From positions 1 to 10,854 of the forward strand of contig CANNLB010000024.1 in the NCBI GenBank assembly GCA_947505565.1: a stretch of DNA of 10,854 bases. The letters are read 5' to 3'. The stretch is from Acidobacteriota bacterium (GTDB taxonomy: Bacteria; Acidobacteriota; Terriglobia; Bryobacterales; Bryobacteraceae). The number at the start of each line of letters is the position of its first letter. The stretch's first letter is position 1. The notes beneath the pieces were generated by a model. It was not told the DNA's origin. It made no database searches and saw only the letters and a program-made list of their open reading frames with translations. This document shows, piece after piece, positions 1 through 7,422 of this stretch. The translations under genes were made by a program, and so were the position numbers.

Positions 1-1
1 C

Positions 2-1627
2 GCACTCTATACGATGCGCGAACTCGGTATGTCCGGCACGGTCGAACTCGCCGCGGCCATCAATGCCGTCATCGGCCTTACGGTTCTGGTGGTTCACTTC
101 CGCTCCGCCCCTGCCCCGCTCCGCCCCGAAACACCTTCCACGCGCGGCCAAGCCACCATGCCTTTCTCCACTGGCCTATTGCTCGCCGGCGTGGTCGGCT
201 TCGTCTCGCTCGGCTTTGAAATCATCTGGTACCGCGTCTACTCCTACGCCTCCGGCGGCAGCCCCCGCTGCTTCTCGTTCGTACTTGGCGCTTTCCTCGC
301 CGGCATCGCCCTCGGCTCCTGGTTCTCCTCCCGGCTGCGCTGGCCCATCGGCCGTCTCATTCTCGTCGCGACGGTCGTTAGCTTCTCAACCATCCCGGCC
401 ATCTCCTACTTGGTCGCTTTCGTTGATTACACCGCCACGCTCCCACTCATCGCCCTCGCCGCCGGCCTCCTCGGCGCCGTGTTCCCGCTCGTCTGCCATG
501 CCGCCGTCCCCCCGGACGACCGCGCTGGCCGACGCCTCAGCTTTCTCTATCTCGCCAACATCGCCGGCTCCGTACTCGGCAGCTACGCCATCGGCTTCAT
601 CCTGCTCAACCTCTTCCCGCTTTGGGCGATCTGCCTGGCGCTGTCCGTCGTCGGTCTCGCCGTCGCCTGGCTATCGCTCGGATCCTTTCGCGGCCCTCTA
701 CTCGCCGCTGCCGCCGTTTTGGCGCTTCTCCCTTCGCTCAGCGCCGTCTACGAGCGCCTCCTCTACAAAAACGAATACACCGGCCAACGATTCACCGACC
801 TTGTCGAAACCCGCAGTGGCGTGGTCTCCGTGGACTCCGACCGCCAGATCTACGGCGGTGGCGCGCATGACGGAGTTCTCTCGACGAACCTGATCGAGCA
901 AGATAGTTGCATCCGCCCACTCTCACTCAGCTATCTCCATCCCGCACCGCACGAAGTCCTGCTCGTCGGCATGGCCGGCGGAGCCTGGTCACAAATCGTC
1001 GCGAACCACCCGGCCGTGCAACGTGCCGTCGTCGTCGAAATCAACGGCGGCTACCTCGAAGTCATCCGCCGCTATCCCGACGTCGCCCCGGTCCTGCGCA
1101 ACCCCAAGGTCCAGATCTTCGTCGACGACGGTCGCCGCTGGATGCGCGAGCATCAAGCCCAAAAATTCGACGCGATTCTTATGGACACGGTCCAGCATTG
1201 GCGGGCCCAGGCCACCAATCTCTTGTCCGTCGAGATGCTGACGCTCGCCCGCAGCATGTTGAAGCCCGGCGGCATCATCTACTACAACACCACATGGTCG
1301 GAGGATGCCCAGCGCACCGGCGCAACGCTTTTCCCCTACGTCCTCCGCTTCGGCCCTTTCCTTGCCGTCAGCGATTCGCCGCTGCAACTCGATGAAAACC
1401 GTTGGCGCGAAACCGTCGCCCGCTACCAGCTCGACGGCCGTCCTATGCTCAACCTTGCCGACCCCGTCCATCGCGCCCGTCTCGATGCGGTGATCGCCAC
1501 CGCCCGCCAAATCGACCCGACCGGGGATGAATATCTAGCCTTCGAAGACGGCGCGAGCATTCTCCGCCGCACAACCGGAGCCCGCATCACTACGGACAAC
1601 AACATGGCCACGGAATGGACCCGATAG
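2..1627 (+). CDS. Fused membrane / spermidine-synthase-like protein, 5' end outside the window
   Basis: Integral membrane protein with a C-terminal spermidine-synthase-like (Rossmann, SAM-type) domain, the architecture often called fused MFS/spermidine synthase. The frame is open to the window edge, and the first visible residues (ALYTMRELGM, then a hydrophobic helix) look like the last helix of a membrane module, so the ATG at 14 is probably internal and the gene starts upstream. Counting from that ATG, a second membrane module spans about residues 50-245, beginning with the family-typical GFVSLGFEIIWYR stretch. The catalytic-type domain runs from about 250 to 537: nucleotide-binding loop GMAGGA (319-324), acidic residue E342 in VVVEIN, DDGRRW (371-376), D391 in ILMDT, and a C-terminal TDNNMATEW like the TDD.N..EY end of the family. 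The Asp of the usual GGGDG loop and the second Asp of the DSSDP motif of true aminopropyltransferases are not kept (GMAGG; DTVQ), so polyamine synthesis is doubtful. The substrate is unknown. The stop overlaps the Uma2 gene. Confidence 0.85.
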   Translation, partial: ALYTMRELGMSGTVELAAAINAVIGLTVLVVHFRSAPAPLRPETPSTRGQATMPFSTGLLLAGVVGFVSLGFEIIWYRVYSYASGGSPRCFSFVLGAFLAGIALGSWFSSRLRWPIGRLILVATVVSFSTIPAISYLVAFVDYTATLPLIALAAGLLGAVFPLVCHAAVPPDDRAGRRLSFLYLANIAGSVLGSYAIGFILLNLFPLWAICLALSVVGLAVAWLSLGSFRGPLLAAAAVLALLPSLSAVYERLLYKNEYTGQRFTDLVETRSGVVSVDSDRQIYGGGAHDGVLSTNLIEQDSCIRPLSLSYLHPAPHEVLLVGMAGGAWSQIVANHPAVQRAVVVEINGGYLEVIRRYPDVAPVLRNPKVQIFVDDGRRWMREHQAQKFDAILMDTVQHWRAQATNLLSVEMLTLARSMLKPGGIIYYNTTWSEDAQRTGATLFPYVLRFGPFLAVSDSPLQLDENRWRETVARYQLDGRPMLNLADPVHRARLDAVIATARQIDPTGDEYLAFEDGASILRRTTGARITTDNNMATEWTR

Positions 1628-2127
1628 ACAAGCCCCTAACCCTCTCGCTCGGAGAATACTTGGCGACCACCTTCGAAGCGGATTGCGATTTTGTCGACGG
1701 GCACATCGAAGAGCGCAACTGGGGCGAATGGCATCATTGTCGGCTCCAGCTCAAAATCGGGGCTTACTTTTTAAGCAATTACGAGCCGCTCGGCATGCGC
1801 GTGGTCCCGGAACTCCGCCTTCGCGTAACTCCCAGCCGGGTCCGCTTCCCGGATCTCTGCGTCTTCCTCTCTGACCCGCACGAACGAGTCCCCTCCACGC
1901 CGCCCTTTCTCTGCATCGAAATCCTTTCGCCCGAGGATCGGATGAGCCGGGTCGAAGTCCGCATCAACGATTATCTCGCCATGGGTGTTCCGTATGTTTG
2001 GATTCTTGACCCCGAAACCCGCCAAGCCTTCACCGCCACTGCTGCCGAAGGCCTCCGCGAAGTCAAATCCGGCACCTTGCTGACATCCTCACCGGTCATC
2101 GCAATGCCCTTCGCTAACGTGTTCTAG
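1615..2127 (+). CDS. Uma2-family (DUF820) PD-(D/E)XK nuclease-like protein
   Basis: A 170-residue protein of the Uma2 family, a restriction-endonuclease-like fold of unclear biological role that is common in cyanobacteria, Acidobacteria and other large genomes. The N-terminus has the family pattern (LSLGEYLATTF, then CDFVDGHIEER, then H39/H41-LQLKI). The putative metal-binding acids follow in order: D80 in VRFPDLCVFLS and E102 in LCIEILSPEDR. The closing block is NDYLAMGVPYVWILDPE at about 118-134. The Lys commonly seen seven to ten residues before GV.YVW is not obvious here; R116 may stand in for it. The ATG at 1615 lies inside the end of the upstream gene (13-base overlap). It is the only start upstream of the conserved N-terminal block, and no strong Shine-Dalgarno is seen, so translation probably depends on the upstream gene. 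Family assignment is firm; nuclease activity is not shown by the sequence. Confidence 0.9.
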   Translation: MDPIDKPLTLSLGEYLATTFEADCDFVDGHIEERNWGEWHHCRLQLKIGAYFLSNYEPLGMRVVPELRLRVTPSRVRFPDLCVFLSDPHERVPSTPPFLCIEILSPEDRMSRVEVRINDYLAMGVPYVWILDPETRQAFTATAAEGLREVKSGTLLTSSPVIAMPFANVF

Positions 2128-2136
2128 CCCCGGGTT
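2128..2136. other. Nine-base convergent gene junction
   Basis: The Uma2 gene (plus strand) and the lipase gene (minus strand) end tail to tail with only nine bases between their stop codons. No stem-loop followed by a T run is visible on either strand here; the CCCGGG at 2129-2134 is self-complementary but has no loop. Either termination is Rho-dependent or transcription reads through into the opposite gene. Confidence 0.6.
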
Positions 2137-3381
2137 TTACTCCCAAATCAGCGACGCCACATGGGTCTCCGTCTCGGCCTCCGCCGGACGCGCGTGGATT
2201 CGCTCGCCCCGCAGTTCAACCAGCAGGTTGCCCGCCGTAGCCTTTACTGCCACCGAATCGCGCGTCGGAACACCCGGCAATAACTCCGCGACTGGTTCTC
2301 CATTCAGCGTCAGCGGGTCGCGTCCTTTGGACAAGTAGCCGTTGGGACGATGGATCAATAGCCGTCCGCCCTGCATCGCCCCCGGAGGCAAAAAACGGAA
2401 GTTGAGTAACGCCGTTGACCGGACTACGCCGCTCATGAAGTAGGTCACCTTCCGGCCCTCACTCAACAGCTCGAACTCGTAGTCAAGCCCCGAACGCAAA
2501 CGAACCGGTCCCCAAGCGCCGGACTCATGAGTCGTCGTCTCCAGAACCGCTTCCCCCTCACGCTCCGCCGAACCTGGCCGCAGCGAGTAGACGCGAAGCC
2601 TAACCCCGGCCAGCGGCCGATTCGTCGCCGCTGGACCCGCGAAGCCGGTTACCAGGCCACTCACCATCGGAGCCGGGACAACCGTCGGCTTCAGCAACTT
2701 TGGCCCTTGGCCTGTCAGGAACCGGTACATCTCCGAGAAGGCCAAAGGATGGAACGCGACTTCCCGATGATCGAGGTTCGGCAGCACTACATTCTCAGCC
2801 CCTTTCAGTTCCGGCCCGTCGTATCCGACATTCGGCTGCGCAAACTTATCGAGCTTGTCGCTGCGCAGCGTCAGGAACTTGACTCCCTCGACGAGTTCAG
2901 ACCCCGCGTTCAATTGCTGCAGGAAGTGCCCTTTGCCGTTGAACTCCATGTCCAAATTCGTGTCGGTCGCCATCACCCCATGATTCGGCGTGCCGCAGAG
3001 CACCGCATGAGAAACCACGGCCGCCCCACCGCCGTTCTTCAGATAGTTGCGAATCGTCATTCCGCCGCGGCTACTGCCGACGAGTACCACCTTCTTGGCC
3101 TTGGTTTCAATCATCACGCGCGTGACCAGCGCGCTCAACTCCGCCGCTTGGTCCGTGGTCGATGATCGGAACGGCTCCGCCTGGCTGTTTTCCCGTCGGG
3201 CGTTAGGGTCTGTGAAGCGAATGGCGAAAAGCCGGTCTGCCGGGTAGCCGTTAGTCTCGAACAGCCAAATCACCGGTAGCCACTTGGTCGCATCATCTCC
3301 GTTGCCGTGCACAAAAATGATCGGCGATTGCGCCGCCGCGGCGGCCACTAGGGCCGCCGTCAGCAGCAGGAGTCGCCGCAT
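2137..3381 (-). CDS. Secreted alpha/beta-hydrolase, lipase of the AFL-like type with C-terminal beta domain
   Basis: A 414-residue esterase/lipase predicted to be exported. Residues 1-17 are a Sec signal peptide (MRR, then a Leu/Ala-rich core, cleavage near AAA/QS) with no lipobox Cys. The hydrolase domain starts at once with the oxyanion-loop strand IIFVHGNG (21-28). The nucleophile elbow is VGSSRGG (101-107) with Ser104 in GxSxG. Likely partners are Asp175 (TLRSDKLD) and His205 (NLDHREVAF). From about 225 on, a beta-rich domain follows that includes a carboxypeptidase-regulatory-like stretch (LAGVRLRVYSL, then SGAWGPVRLRSGLDYEFELL). Hydrolase core plus FLTG.GP linker plus this C-terminal domain recalls the Archaeoglobus fulgidus lipase AFL; this is from memory, not an alignment. 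The substrate is probably a carboxylic ester or lipid. The ATG overlaps the receptor stop (TAATG), so it is probably translated by reinitiation after the receptor. Confidence 0.82.
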   Translation of the reverse strand: MRRLLLLTAALVAAAAAQSPIIFVHGNGDDATKWLPVIWLFETNGYPADRLFAIRFTDPNARRENSQAEPFRSSTTDQAAELSALVTRVMIETKAKKVVLVGSSRGGMTIRNYLKNGGGAAVVSHAVLCGTPNHGVMATDTNLDMEFNGKGHFLQQLNAGSELVEGVKFLTLRSDKLDKFAQPNVGYDGPELKGAENVVLPNLDHREVAFHPLAFSEMYRFLTGQGPKLLKPTVVPAPMVSGLVTGFAGPAATNRPLAGVRLRVYSLRPGSAEREGEAVLETTTHESGAWGPVRLRSGLDYEFELLSEGRKVTYFMSGVVRSTALLNFRFLPPGAMQGGRLLIHRPNGYLSKGRDPLTLNGEPVAELLPGVPTRDSVAVKATAGNLLVELRGERIHARPAEAETETHVASLIWE

Positions 3382-6300
3382 TAGAATTGCAACTTCAGTG
3401 CTAGCTGAAGTCTCCTCGGCTCGTAGGTCGAAGCGATCGTGCCAAACGCCGGGCTCGAGATGTTCGCGGTCGGCGTCCGGAAGTTAGACCGGTTGAACGC
3501 ATTGAATGCCTCCGACCGAAACTGCAGCCGAAACCGTTCGGTCAGCGTGAACGTCTTGCTCAAACCTAGGTCCACCGTGGCGAAGGCATACCCGACGCTG
3601 ATGTTTCTTCCCGCGCTGCCAAATGGCTGGTCGAAATTCGGGATCGACACATTGGCGCGGTTGAGATACGCCGTCGGCGTCCGCTGTCCATCGGAGCACA
3701 CAGCATTGCCGGAGATATTCGGGCGAAACAGGTTGAAGCCAAGGAGTGTAAGGAACGGCGCCACCTGACTCCGCGCCGGAGCCGTGTAACTCATCGTGAA
3801 CGGCTCGCCGGAGCGCAGATTGACGATCGAACTCACCTGCCATCCTCCGAGCACCTGATCCACGGCCCGGTTGCTGCCCGCCAGGAACCGGCGTCCCCGC
3901 CCGACCGGGAGTTCGTAGACGAAGCTCGAGATGTTATTGAACTTCCGGTTGTAGTTGGAAATACCCCGGTCGGCACCTTTGTCGTAAATGTTCTGAAAGC
4001 TGGTTCCATTCCCGTTGTTGTTATCAAACGCTTGGCTGGAGTTATCAATCGCCTTGGCCCAGGTAAAGCTGTTCAGGAAATAGAGCCCCGAATCGCTTCG
4101 CTTCTCGACGCGAACCTGCAGCGCGTGATAGCGCGAGAAGCCGTCTGCCACGGTCCCGGAGATATTGCTGTACGCCAGGTTCGGACGGCGGTCCTCAATG
4201 TTCAAATTCTCCGTCAGGCCGTTCGGACGAGCCTGGTTCAAGTCGTTGATCGTGGCCAGATTGTTCGCCGCGTTCCCGACGTAGCCGACATCCAGCAAGA
4301 TCCCCTTCGGCAGCTCGCGCTGAATCGAGAAGAACCAGCTATGGACCGTTGCCCAAGGGGCGTCCGGGTCAATATACTGCACCGTGCTCCGGCGCGGATT
4401 GAACTTGGCCGGCGACGTGAAATCAGCAGGAAACCCCTGCTGGGTGTTCAGGAAGCCCGGTTGGCCCGGAGCTTGGGCCGCGCTGGCCAACACGAAGCGG
4501 GGGCCGTTGTAGGACAGGTAGCTCGTCCCCGTCCGGTTAAAGCTGTTGAAGCCAACTCCATACCCGGCCCGCAACACCGTCTTCGGAGCCATGATCCAGG
4601 CGACACCCAGGCGAGGCCCGAAATTGTTGGTGTCCAGATTGACGAGCGCCCGCTCGGAGAACGACCCAGCCTTAGCGAAACGGATCCCATTCGTCTTCGG
4701 ATCCCAGCTCGAAAGCAGATTGTCGCGTTCGTAGAAGGGCGTTACCAACTCATACCGGAGCCCCAAATTGATCGTCAGATTGCGGGAGACTTTGAAGTCG
4801 TCCTGCACATAGGCAAACCAGGACTGCTGCCGGTGGTTCACGATCCCGGGATTCACCAACTGATACGTGTTTCGCGCTCCAAACAGGAAATCGGCGAGAC
4901 TATACAAGCCCTGCGTGGCCGCCGTCACCGTCATTCCAGCAGGCACGGAGAACTGACCCTGGTAAGTGTTACGCCCGATCATCGGGCTGACGTCCAGAGT
5001 CTCCACCCCAAGCCATTGATACTCCACGCCAGTCTTCAAAGTATGCCGTCCCACGACCCGCGTATAGTTGAACTTCGGGTTCCACAACATCGGGTGCTGG
5101 TACTGCGGGTTGGTCGCCTGACGGCCCAGCGACGTAAAGCCGGTCAACGTCTCCGCCGAGATGCCACCCGTGATCGCCGGGTCCGTCGGCAGCCCTGGAA
5201 TCCCGAACAGATCCAGTACGCTGGGGCCACCCACCAGCGGCGGATTCTTCCCCGCCTTCGAAGTCGAAAAGCCCAAGCGCGCCTCCAGAATCGAAGCTTG
5301 GTTGATCGTCCACGTCCCGCCTCCGGCAAACGAAGTCAGGGGCACAAACTGGAAGCCATTTCCATTGCCACCCGCCAAACCAGGAAAAGTGCCGGGGTCG
5401 AAGACGTCGAACCGGCTCTTGCTGAACCGGAAGAATCCCCGGATCTTTTCTGAAAAATACTGATCTACTTTGAGGTCACCCTTGTCCCGGTAGTCCGTGA
5501 TCCTGCTCAGATTCTGGTAGTTGTTGGCGGCCGCGGTACTGGTATTGGCGGGCAATGAATCGAGCACCCCGCGAGCATAGCGGATCACGGCGTTTGCGGG
5601 GATCACTCCATTCTGATAGACCTCGCCGGTGAACGGATTGCGGATCGGCACGCCCAGCGAACCAGATCGCTGTGTGGCGTTCGGGAAGGTGGCAAACGCG
5701 ACCGAGGAATTCACCTCTCGGTAGCCTTCGTAGTCCATGAAGAAGAAGGTCTTGTTCTTGAAGATGGGTCCGCCGAAGGCGGCCCCAAACTGATTCTGAT
5801 TCTGAACCGGACGACCGGTCGTTGGTTTAAAAAAGCCAATTGCATTCAACTGCGTATTGCGGAAAAACTCCCACGCCGCCCCGTGGAACTGATTCGTTCC
5901 GCTGCGCAGGCTGGCGTTCACAATCGCCCCTCCTGCCCGACCAAACTCCGCGCTCGTGTTGTTGGTGATCACCCGGAACTCCGCCACCGCATCCGGGGGC
6001 GGCTGCACGACTTGGTTCGAAAACCCTTGATTGGAAGTTCCAAAGTAGTTGTTGTCCAGCCCGTCCAGCAGGAAGTTGTTCGCCGTGCTCCGCAGGCCGT
6101 TCACGCTAAAAGACGCTTCGCGCTGCGCCGAACCGATGCCCGAACTCGGCGTCCGCACGATCCCGGCGCTGAGATAAATCAGCTCCGAATAGGCTCGCCC
6201 GGCCAGCGGTAGCTCCCGGATCTGCGCCGCTGCGATCGTTTGGCCGCGGTCCGAATTGTCGGTTTGCAAAATCGAGACGTCCGCCGTCACTTGCACGGTC

Positions 6301-6641
6301 GACTGCACCGAATCCAGTTCCAACTTGAAATCCACCCGCTGCCGAGACCCAATCGTCAATTCGAACTCCTGGCTCGACTGCGTTCTAAACCCGGCCTGCT
6401 CAACTCGCAGCTTGTAACGGCCGATCGGAATCGAAAGGAATTCGAATGACCCGGCATCGGTGCTGCGGCCTTTTAGCGTGATGCCCTTTCGGACCTCTTC
6501 AATGACGACCGTCGCGGAAGCCAGAGGGGACTGCGATGCGTCTACGACCGTACCGAGGACCGTGCCGGTGTCAAATTGAGAGAACAGAGATGCGGTGCAC
6601 GCTAAAGCCAGCGAGGGGAGCCTGAAAGCAGCTTTCTTCAT
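3381..6641 (-). CDS. Oar-like TonB-dependent receptor with N-terminal carboxypeptidase-regulatory-like domain
   Basis: Outer-membrane receptor of 1086 residues, expected to import a large ligand using TonB energy; the ligand is not predictable. Residues 1-22 are a signal peptide (MKK, hydrophobic core, LFSQ). A carboxypeptidase-regulatory-like beta domain (CarboxypepD_reg type) covers about 25-110 (GTVLGTVVDASQSPLASATV, then GSFEFLSIPIGRYKLRVEQAGF). The plug is at about 118-245, with VNGLRSTANNFLLDGLDNN (180-198) and SAEFGRAGGAIVN then SGTNQFHG (220-244). The rest is the beta-barrel, including the acidobacterial-type block GRGRRFLAGSNRAVDQVLGGWQ about 150-180 residues before the end, and a final Phe (LQLALKLQF) as required for barrel assembly. 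I chose the ATG at 6641 over the in-frame TTG at 6659 because it gives a clean MKK signal peptide; no clear Shine-Dalgarno supports either. The gene is followed directly by the lipase. Confidence 0.93.
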   Translation of the reverse strand: MKKAAFRLPSLALACTASLFSQFDTGTVLGTVVDASQSPLASATVVIEEVRKGITLKGRSTDAGSFEFLSIPIGRYKLRVEQAGFRTQSSQEFELTIGSRQRVDFKLELDSVQSTVQVTADVSILQTDNSDRGQTIAAAQIRELPLAGRAYSELIYLSAGIVRTPSSGIGSAQREASFSVNGLRSTANNFLLDGLDNNYFGTSNQGFSNQVVQPPPDAVAEFRVITNNTSAEFGRAGGAIVNASLRSGTNQFHGAAWEFFRNTQLNAIGFFKPTTGRPVQNQNQFGAAFGGPIFKNKTFFFMDYEGYREVNSSVAFATFPNATQRSGSLGVPIRNPFTGEVYQNGVIPANAVIRYARGVLDSLPANTSTAAANNYQNLSRITDYRDKGDLKVDQYFSEKIRGFFRFSKSRFDVFDPGTFPGLAGGNGNGFQFVPLTSFAGGGTWTINQASILEARLGFSTSKAGKNPPLVGGPSVLDLFGIPGLPTDPAITGGISAETLTGFTSLGRQATNPQYQHPMLWNPKFNYTRVVGRHTLKTGVEYQWLGVETLDVSPMIGRNTYQGQFSVPAGMTVTAATQGLYSLADFLFGARNTYQLVNPGIVNHRQQSWFAYVQDDFKVSRNLTINLGLRYELVTPFYERDNLLSSWDPKTNGIRFAKAGSFSERALVNLDTNNFGPRLGVAWIMAPKTVLRAGYGVGFNSFNRTGTSYLSYNGPRFVLASAAQAPGQPGFLNTQQGFPADFTSPAKFNPRRSTVQYIDPDAPWATVHSWFFSIQRELPKGILLDVGYVGNAANNLATINDLNQARPNGLTENLNIEDRRPNLAYSNISGTVADGFSRYHALQVRVEKRSDSGLYFLNSFTWAKAIDNSSQAFDNNNGNGTSFQNIYDKGADRGISNYNRKFNNISSFVYELPVGRGRRFLAGSNRAVDQVLGGWQVSSIVNLRSGEPFTMSYTAPARSQVAPFLTLLGFNLFRPNISGNAVCSDGQRTPTAYLNRANVSIPNFDQPFGSAGRNISVGYAFATVDLGLSKTFTLTERFRLQFRSEAFNAFNRSNFRTPTANISSPAFGTIASTYEPRRLQLALKLQF

Positions 6642-6716
6642 TGCAACCAGTAGTAGCAAGCGGTCGTTTCGATCCGATTAACGCTCGCTGACAGTTCTGT
6701 TGCGAAATCCAGTGCC
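6642..6716. other. Gap between toxin gene and receptor gene
   Basis: These 75 bases separate the stop of the PIN toxin gene from the receptor start on the minus strand. The space is enough for a receptor promoter, but I see no convincing -35/-10 pair, strong stem-loop or T run. The receptor and lipase may be read from a promoter here or by read-through from the toxin-antitoxin genes. Confidence 0.4.
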
Positions 6717-7148
6717 CTATTTCGGTGGACTGGTCAAGAACGGATTAATCACCGTAACGCTGCCATACGTTCTCCCCGCGGTGAAGTCTTCACTCAAAAG
6801 CCACCGGCAACCTAGCCGCTCCGCCGCCGCCAGGATCTTTCCGTCCCAGTAGGTCACTTGCGCCGCATCGCACCAGAACCAAGCCCGCTCCACGATAGCC
6901 AAGCTCGATCCTACAGGTTGCCACGCAACGTACGCCCCAATCGTCTCTCGGGCAACCGTAGCAGGAACCCCAACCTTTCTCACCGCATTCGCATAAAATT
7001 CATCTAAGACCTGCCAGCTGCAACGTCCCGTCTGGCTCTCCCAAAGATACTGCAACCATGCCGCCGCTTGGGGAGCCTTCTCCACGGCGCGCCGGTCTAG
7101 GGCATAGAGCAACACGTTCGTGTCTATAAACGTGCTATCCGCGGCCAT
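6717..7148 (-). CDS. vapC: PIN-domain toxin, VapC type
   Basis: A 143-residue PIN-domain protein, the toxin of a type II toxin-antitoxin pair; VapC toxins are Mg-dependent RNases that cut tRNA or rRNA. All four acidic positions of the PIN active site can be placed: Asp9 in FIDTNVLLY, Glu50 in VLDEFYAN, Asp102 in TYWDGKILAAA, and Asp121 in LLSEDF. The spacing and the C-terminal RLGCRWLLSEDFTAG block are textbook for this subfamily. Length is normal and nothing is truncated. The ATG at 7148 lies inside the antitoxin gene (14-base overlap), the usual toxin-after-antitoxin order. The RNA target is not predictable. Confidence 0.92.
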   Translation of the reverse strand: MAADSTFIDTNVLLYALDRRAVEKAPQAAAWLQYLWESQTGRCSWQVLDEFYANAVRKVGVPATVARETIGAYVAWQPVGSSLAIVERAWFWCDAAQVTYWDGKILAAAERLGCRWLLSEDFTAGRTYGSVTVINPFLTSPPK

Positions 7149-7365
7149 TGGCAGCTTCGCGGCTCAATCGGTTTTCGGCGTCCAGATCTAACGGCTGCAA
7201 CTGCTGCCACCGCTCGAAGGCTTCCCAATATTCGTCGCTCGAACGCATCTGCTTTTCGAGAATTCCGCCGAGCAGCCGGGAAACGGAAGTGTTCTCCTCG
7301 GCCGCCTTTTTCCGCGCCCACAGTGCCACCTCTTCCGGCAGCGTGACGGTAACGTTCTTCAGCAT
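7135..7365 (-). CDS. vapB: Ribbon-helix-helix antitoxin, VapB type
   Basis: A 76-residue small protein with an N-terminal ribbon-helix-helix DNA-binding domain: the beta strand KNVTVTLPEEV (3-13) followed by two helices (ALWARKKAAEEN, then TSVSRLLGGILEKQM). The C-terminal part, with several Trp and acidic residues (DEYWEAFERWQQLQPLDLD), is the probable toxin-binding tail. I start it at the ATG at 7365, where the RHH fold begins; an in-frame GTG at 7389 would add eight residues with no homologous look. It overlaps the toxin gene by 14 bases. Proteins of this kind repress their own operon, often jointly with the toxin; the inverted repeat at 7401-7421, 36-56 bases upstream of its ATG, is the natural operator candidate. 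Confidence 0.88.
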   Translation of the reverse strand: MLKNVTVTLPEEVALWARKKAAEENTSVSRLLGGILEKQMRSSDEYWEAFERWQQLQPLDLDAENRLSREAANGRG

Positions 7366-7422
7366 GAAATCAGTGTAACACGAAGACACGAGCTCGCCGT
7401 TCTATGTTCCGCAGACATAGAC
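7366..7422. promoter_or_regulatory. Divergent intergenic region (vapBC / mazG operon)
   Basis: The 57 bases between the antitoxin ATG and the mazG ATG must carry or adjoin promoters for both directions, since the genes diverge. On the minus strand a weak -10-like TACACT lies about eight bases before the antitoxin ATG, and on the plus strand TATGTT at 7403-7408 is -10-like, but neither has a good -35 partner. The location is inferred from gene geometry; the boxes are weak. Confidence 0.5.
7401..7421. repeat. Perfect 7-bp inverted repeat, candidate operator
   Basis: TCTATGT and ACATAGA form a perfect inverted repeat with a 7-base spacer (TCCGCAG). The half-sites are AT-rich against a GC-rich background, and the arm centres are about 14 bases apart, more than one helical turn. 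It ends one base before the mazG ATG. It could be the binding site of the RHH antitoxin, or a hairpin in the mazG leader. That it is an inverted repeat is direct observation; its role is inferred. Confidence 0.6.

Noticed and set aside
63..893. Plus-strand frame of 276 codons inside the spermidine-synthase-like gene
   Set aside because: Ser/Pro/Ala-rich low-complexity translation typical of an out-of-frame shadow; the overlapping frame has helices and domain motifs.
2128..2140. CCCGGG followed by TTTT as a terminator at the convergent junction
   Set aside because: The palindrome has no loop and the T run is only four bases, so it does not form a credible intrinsic terminator.
4032..5453. Long plus-strand open frame (473 codons) opposite the receptor gene
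   Set aside because: It lies wholly antisense to a well-supported receptor, its protein is rich in Arg, Gln and Pro with no recognisable domain, and such frames are expected opposite GC-rich genes.
6642..6659. TTG start at 6659 for the TonB-dependent receptor
   Set aside because: It only adds six residues before a typical MKK signal peptide start at 6641 and has no ribosome site.
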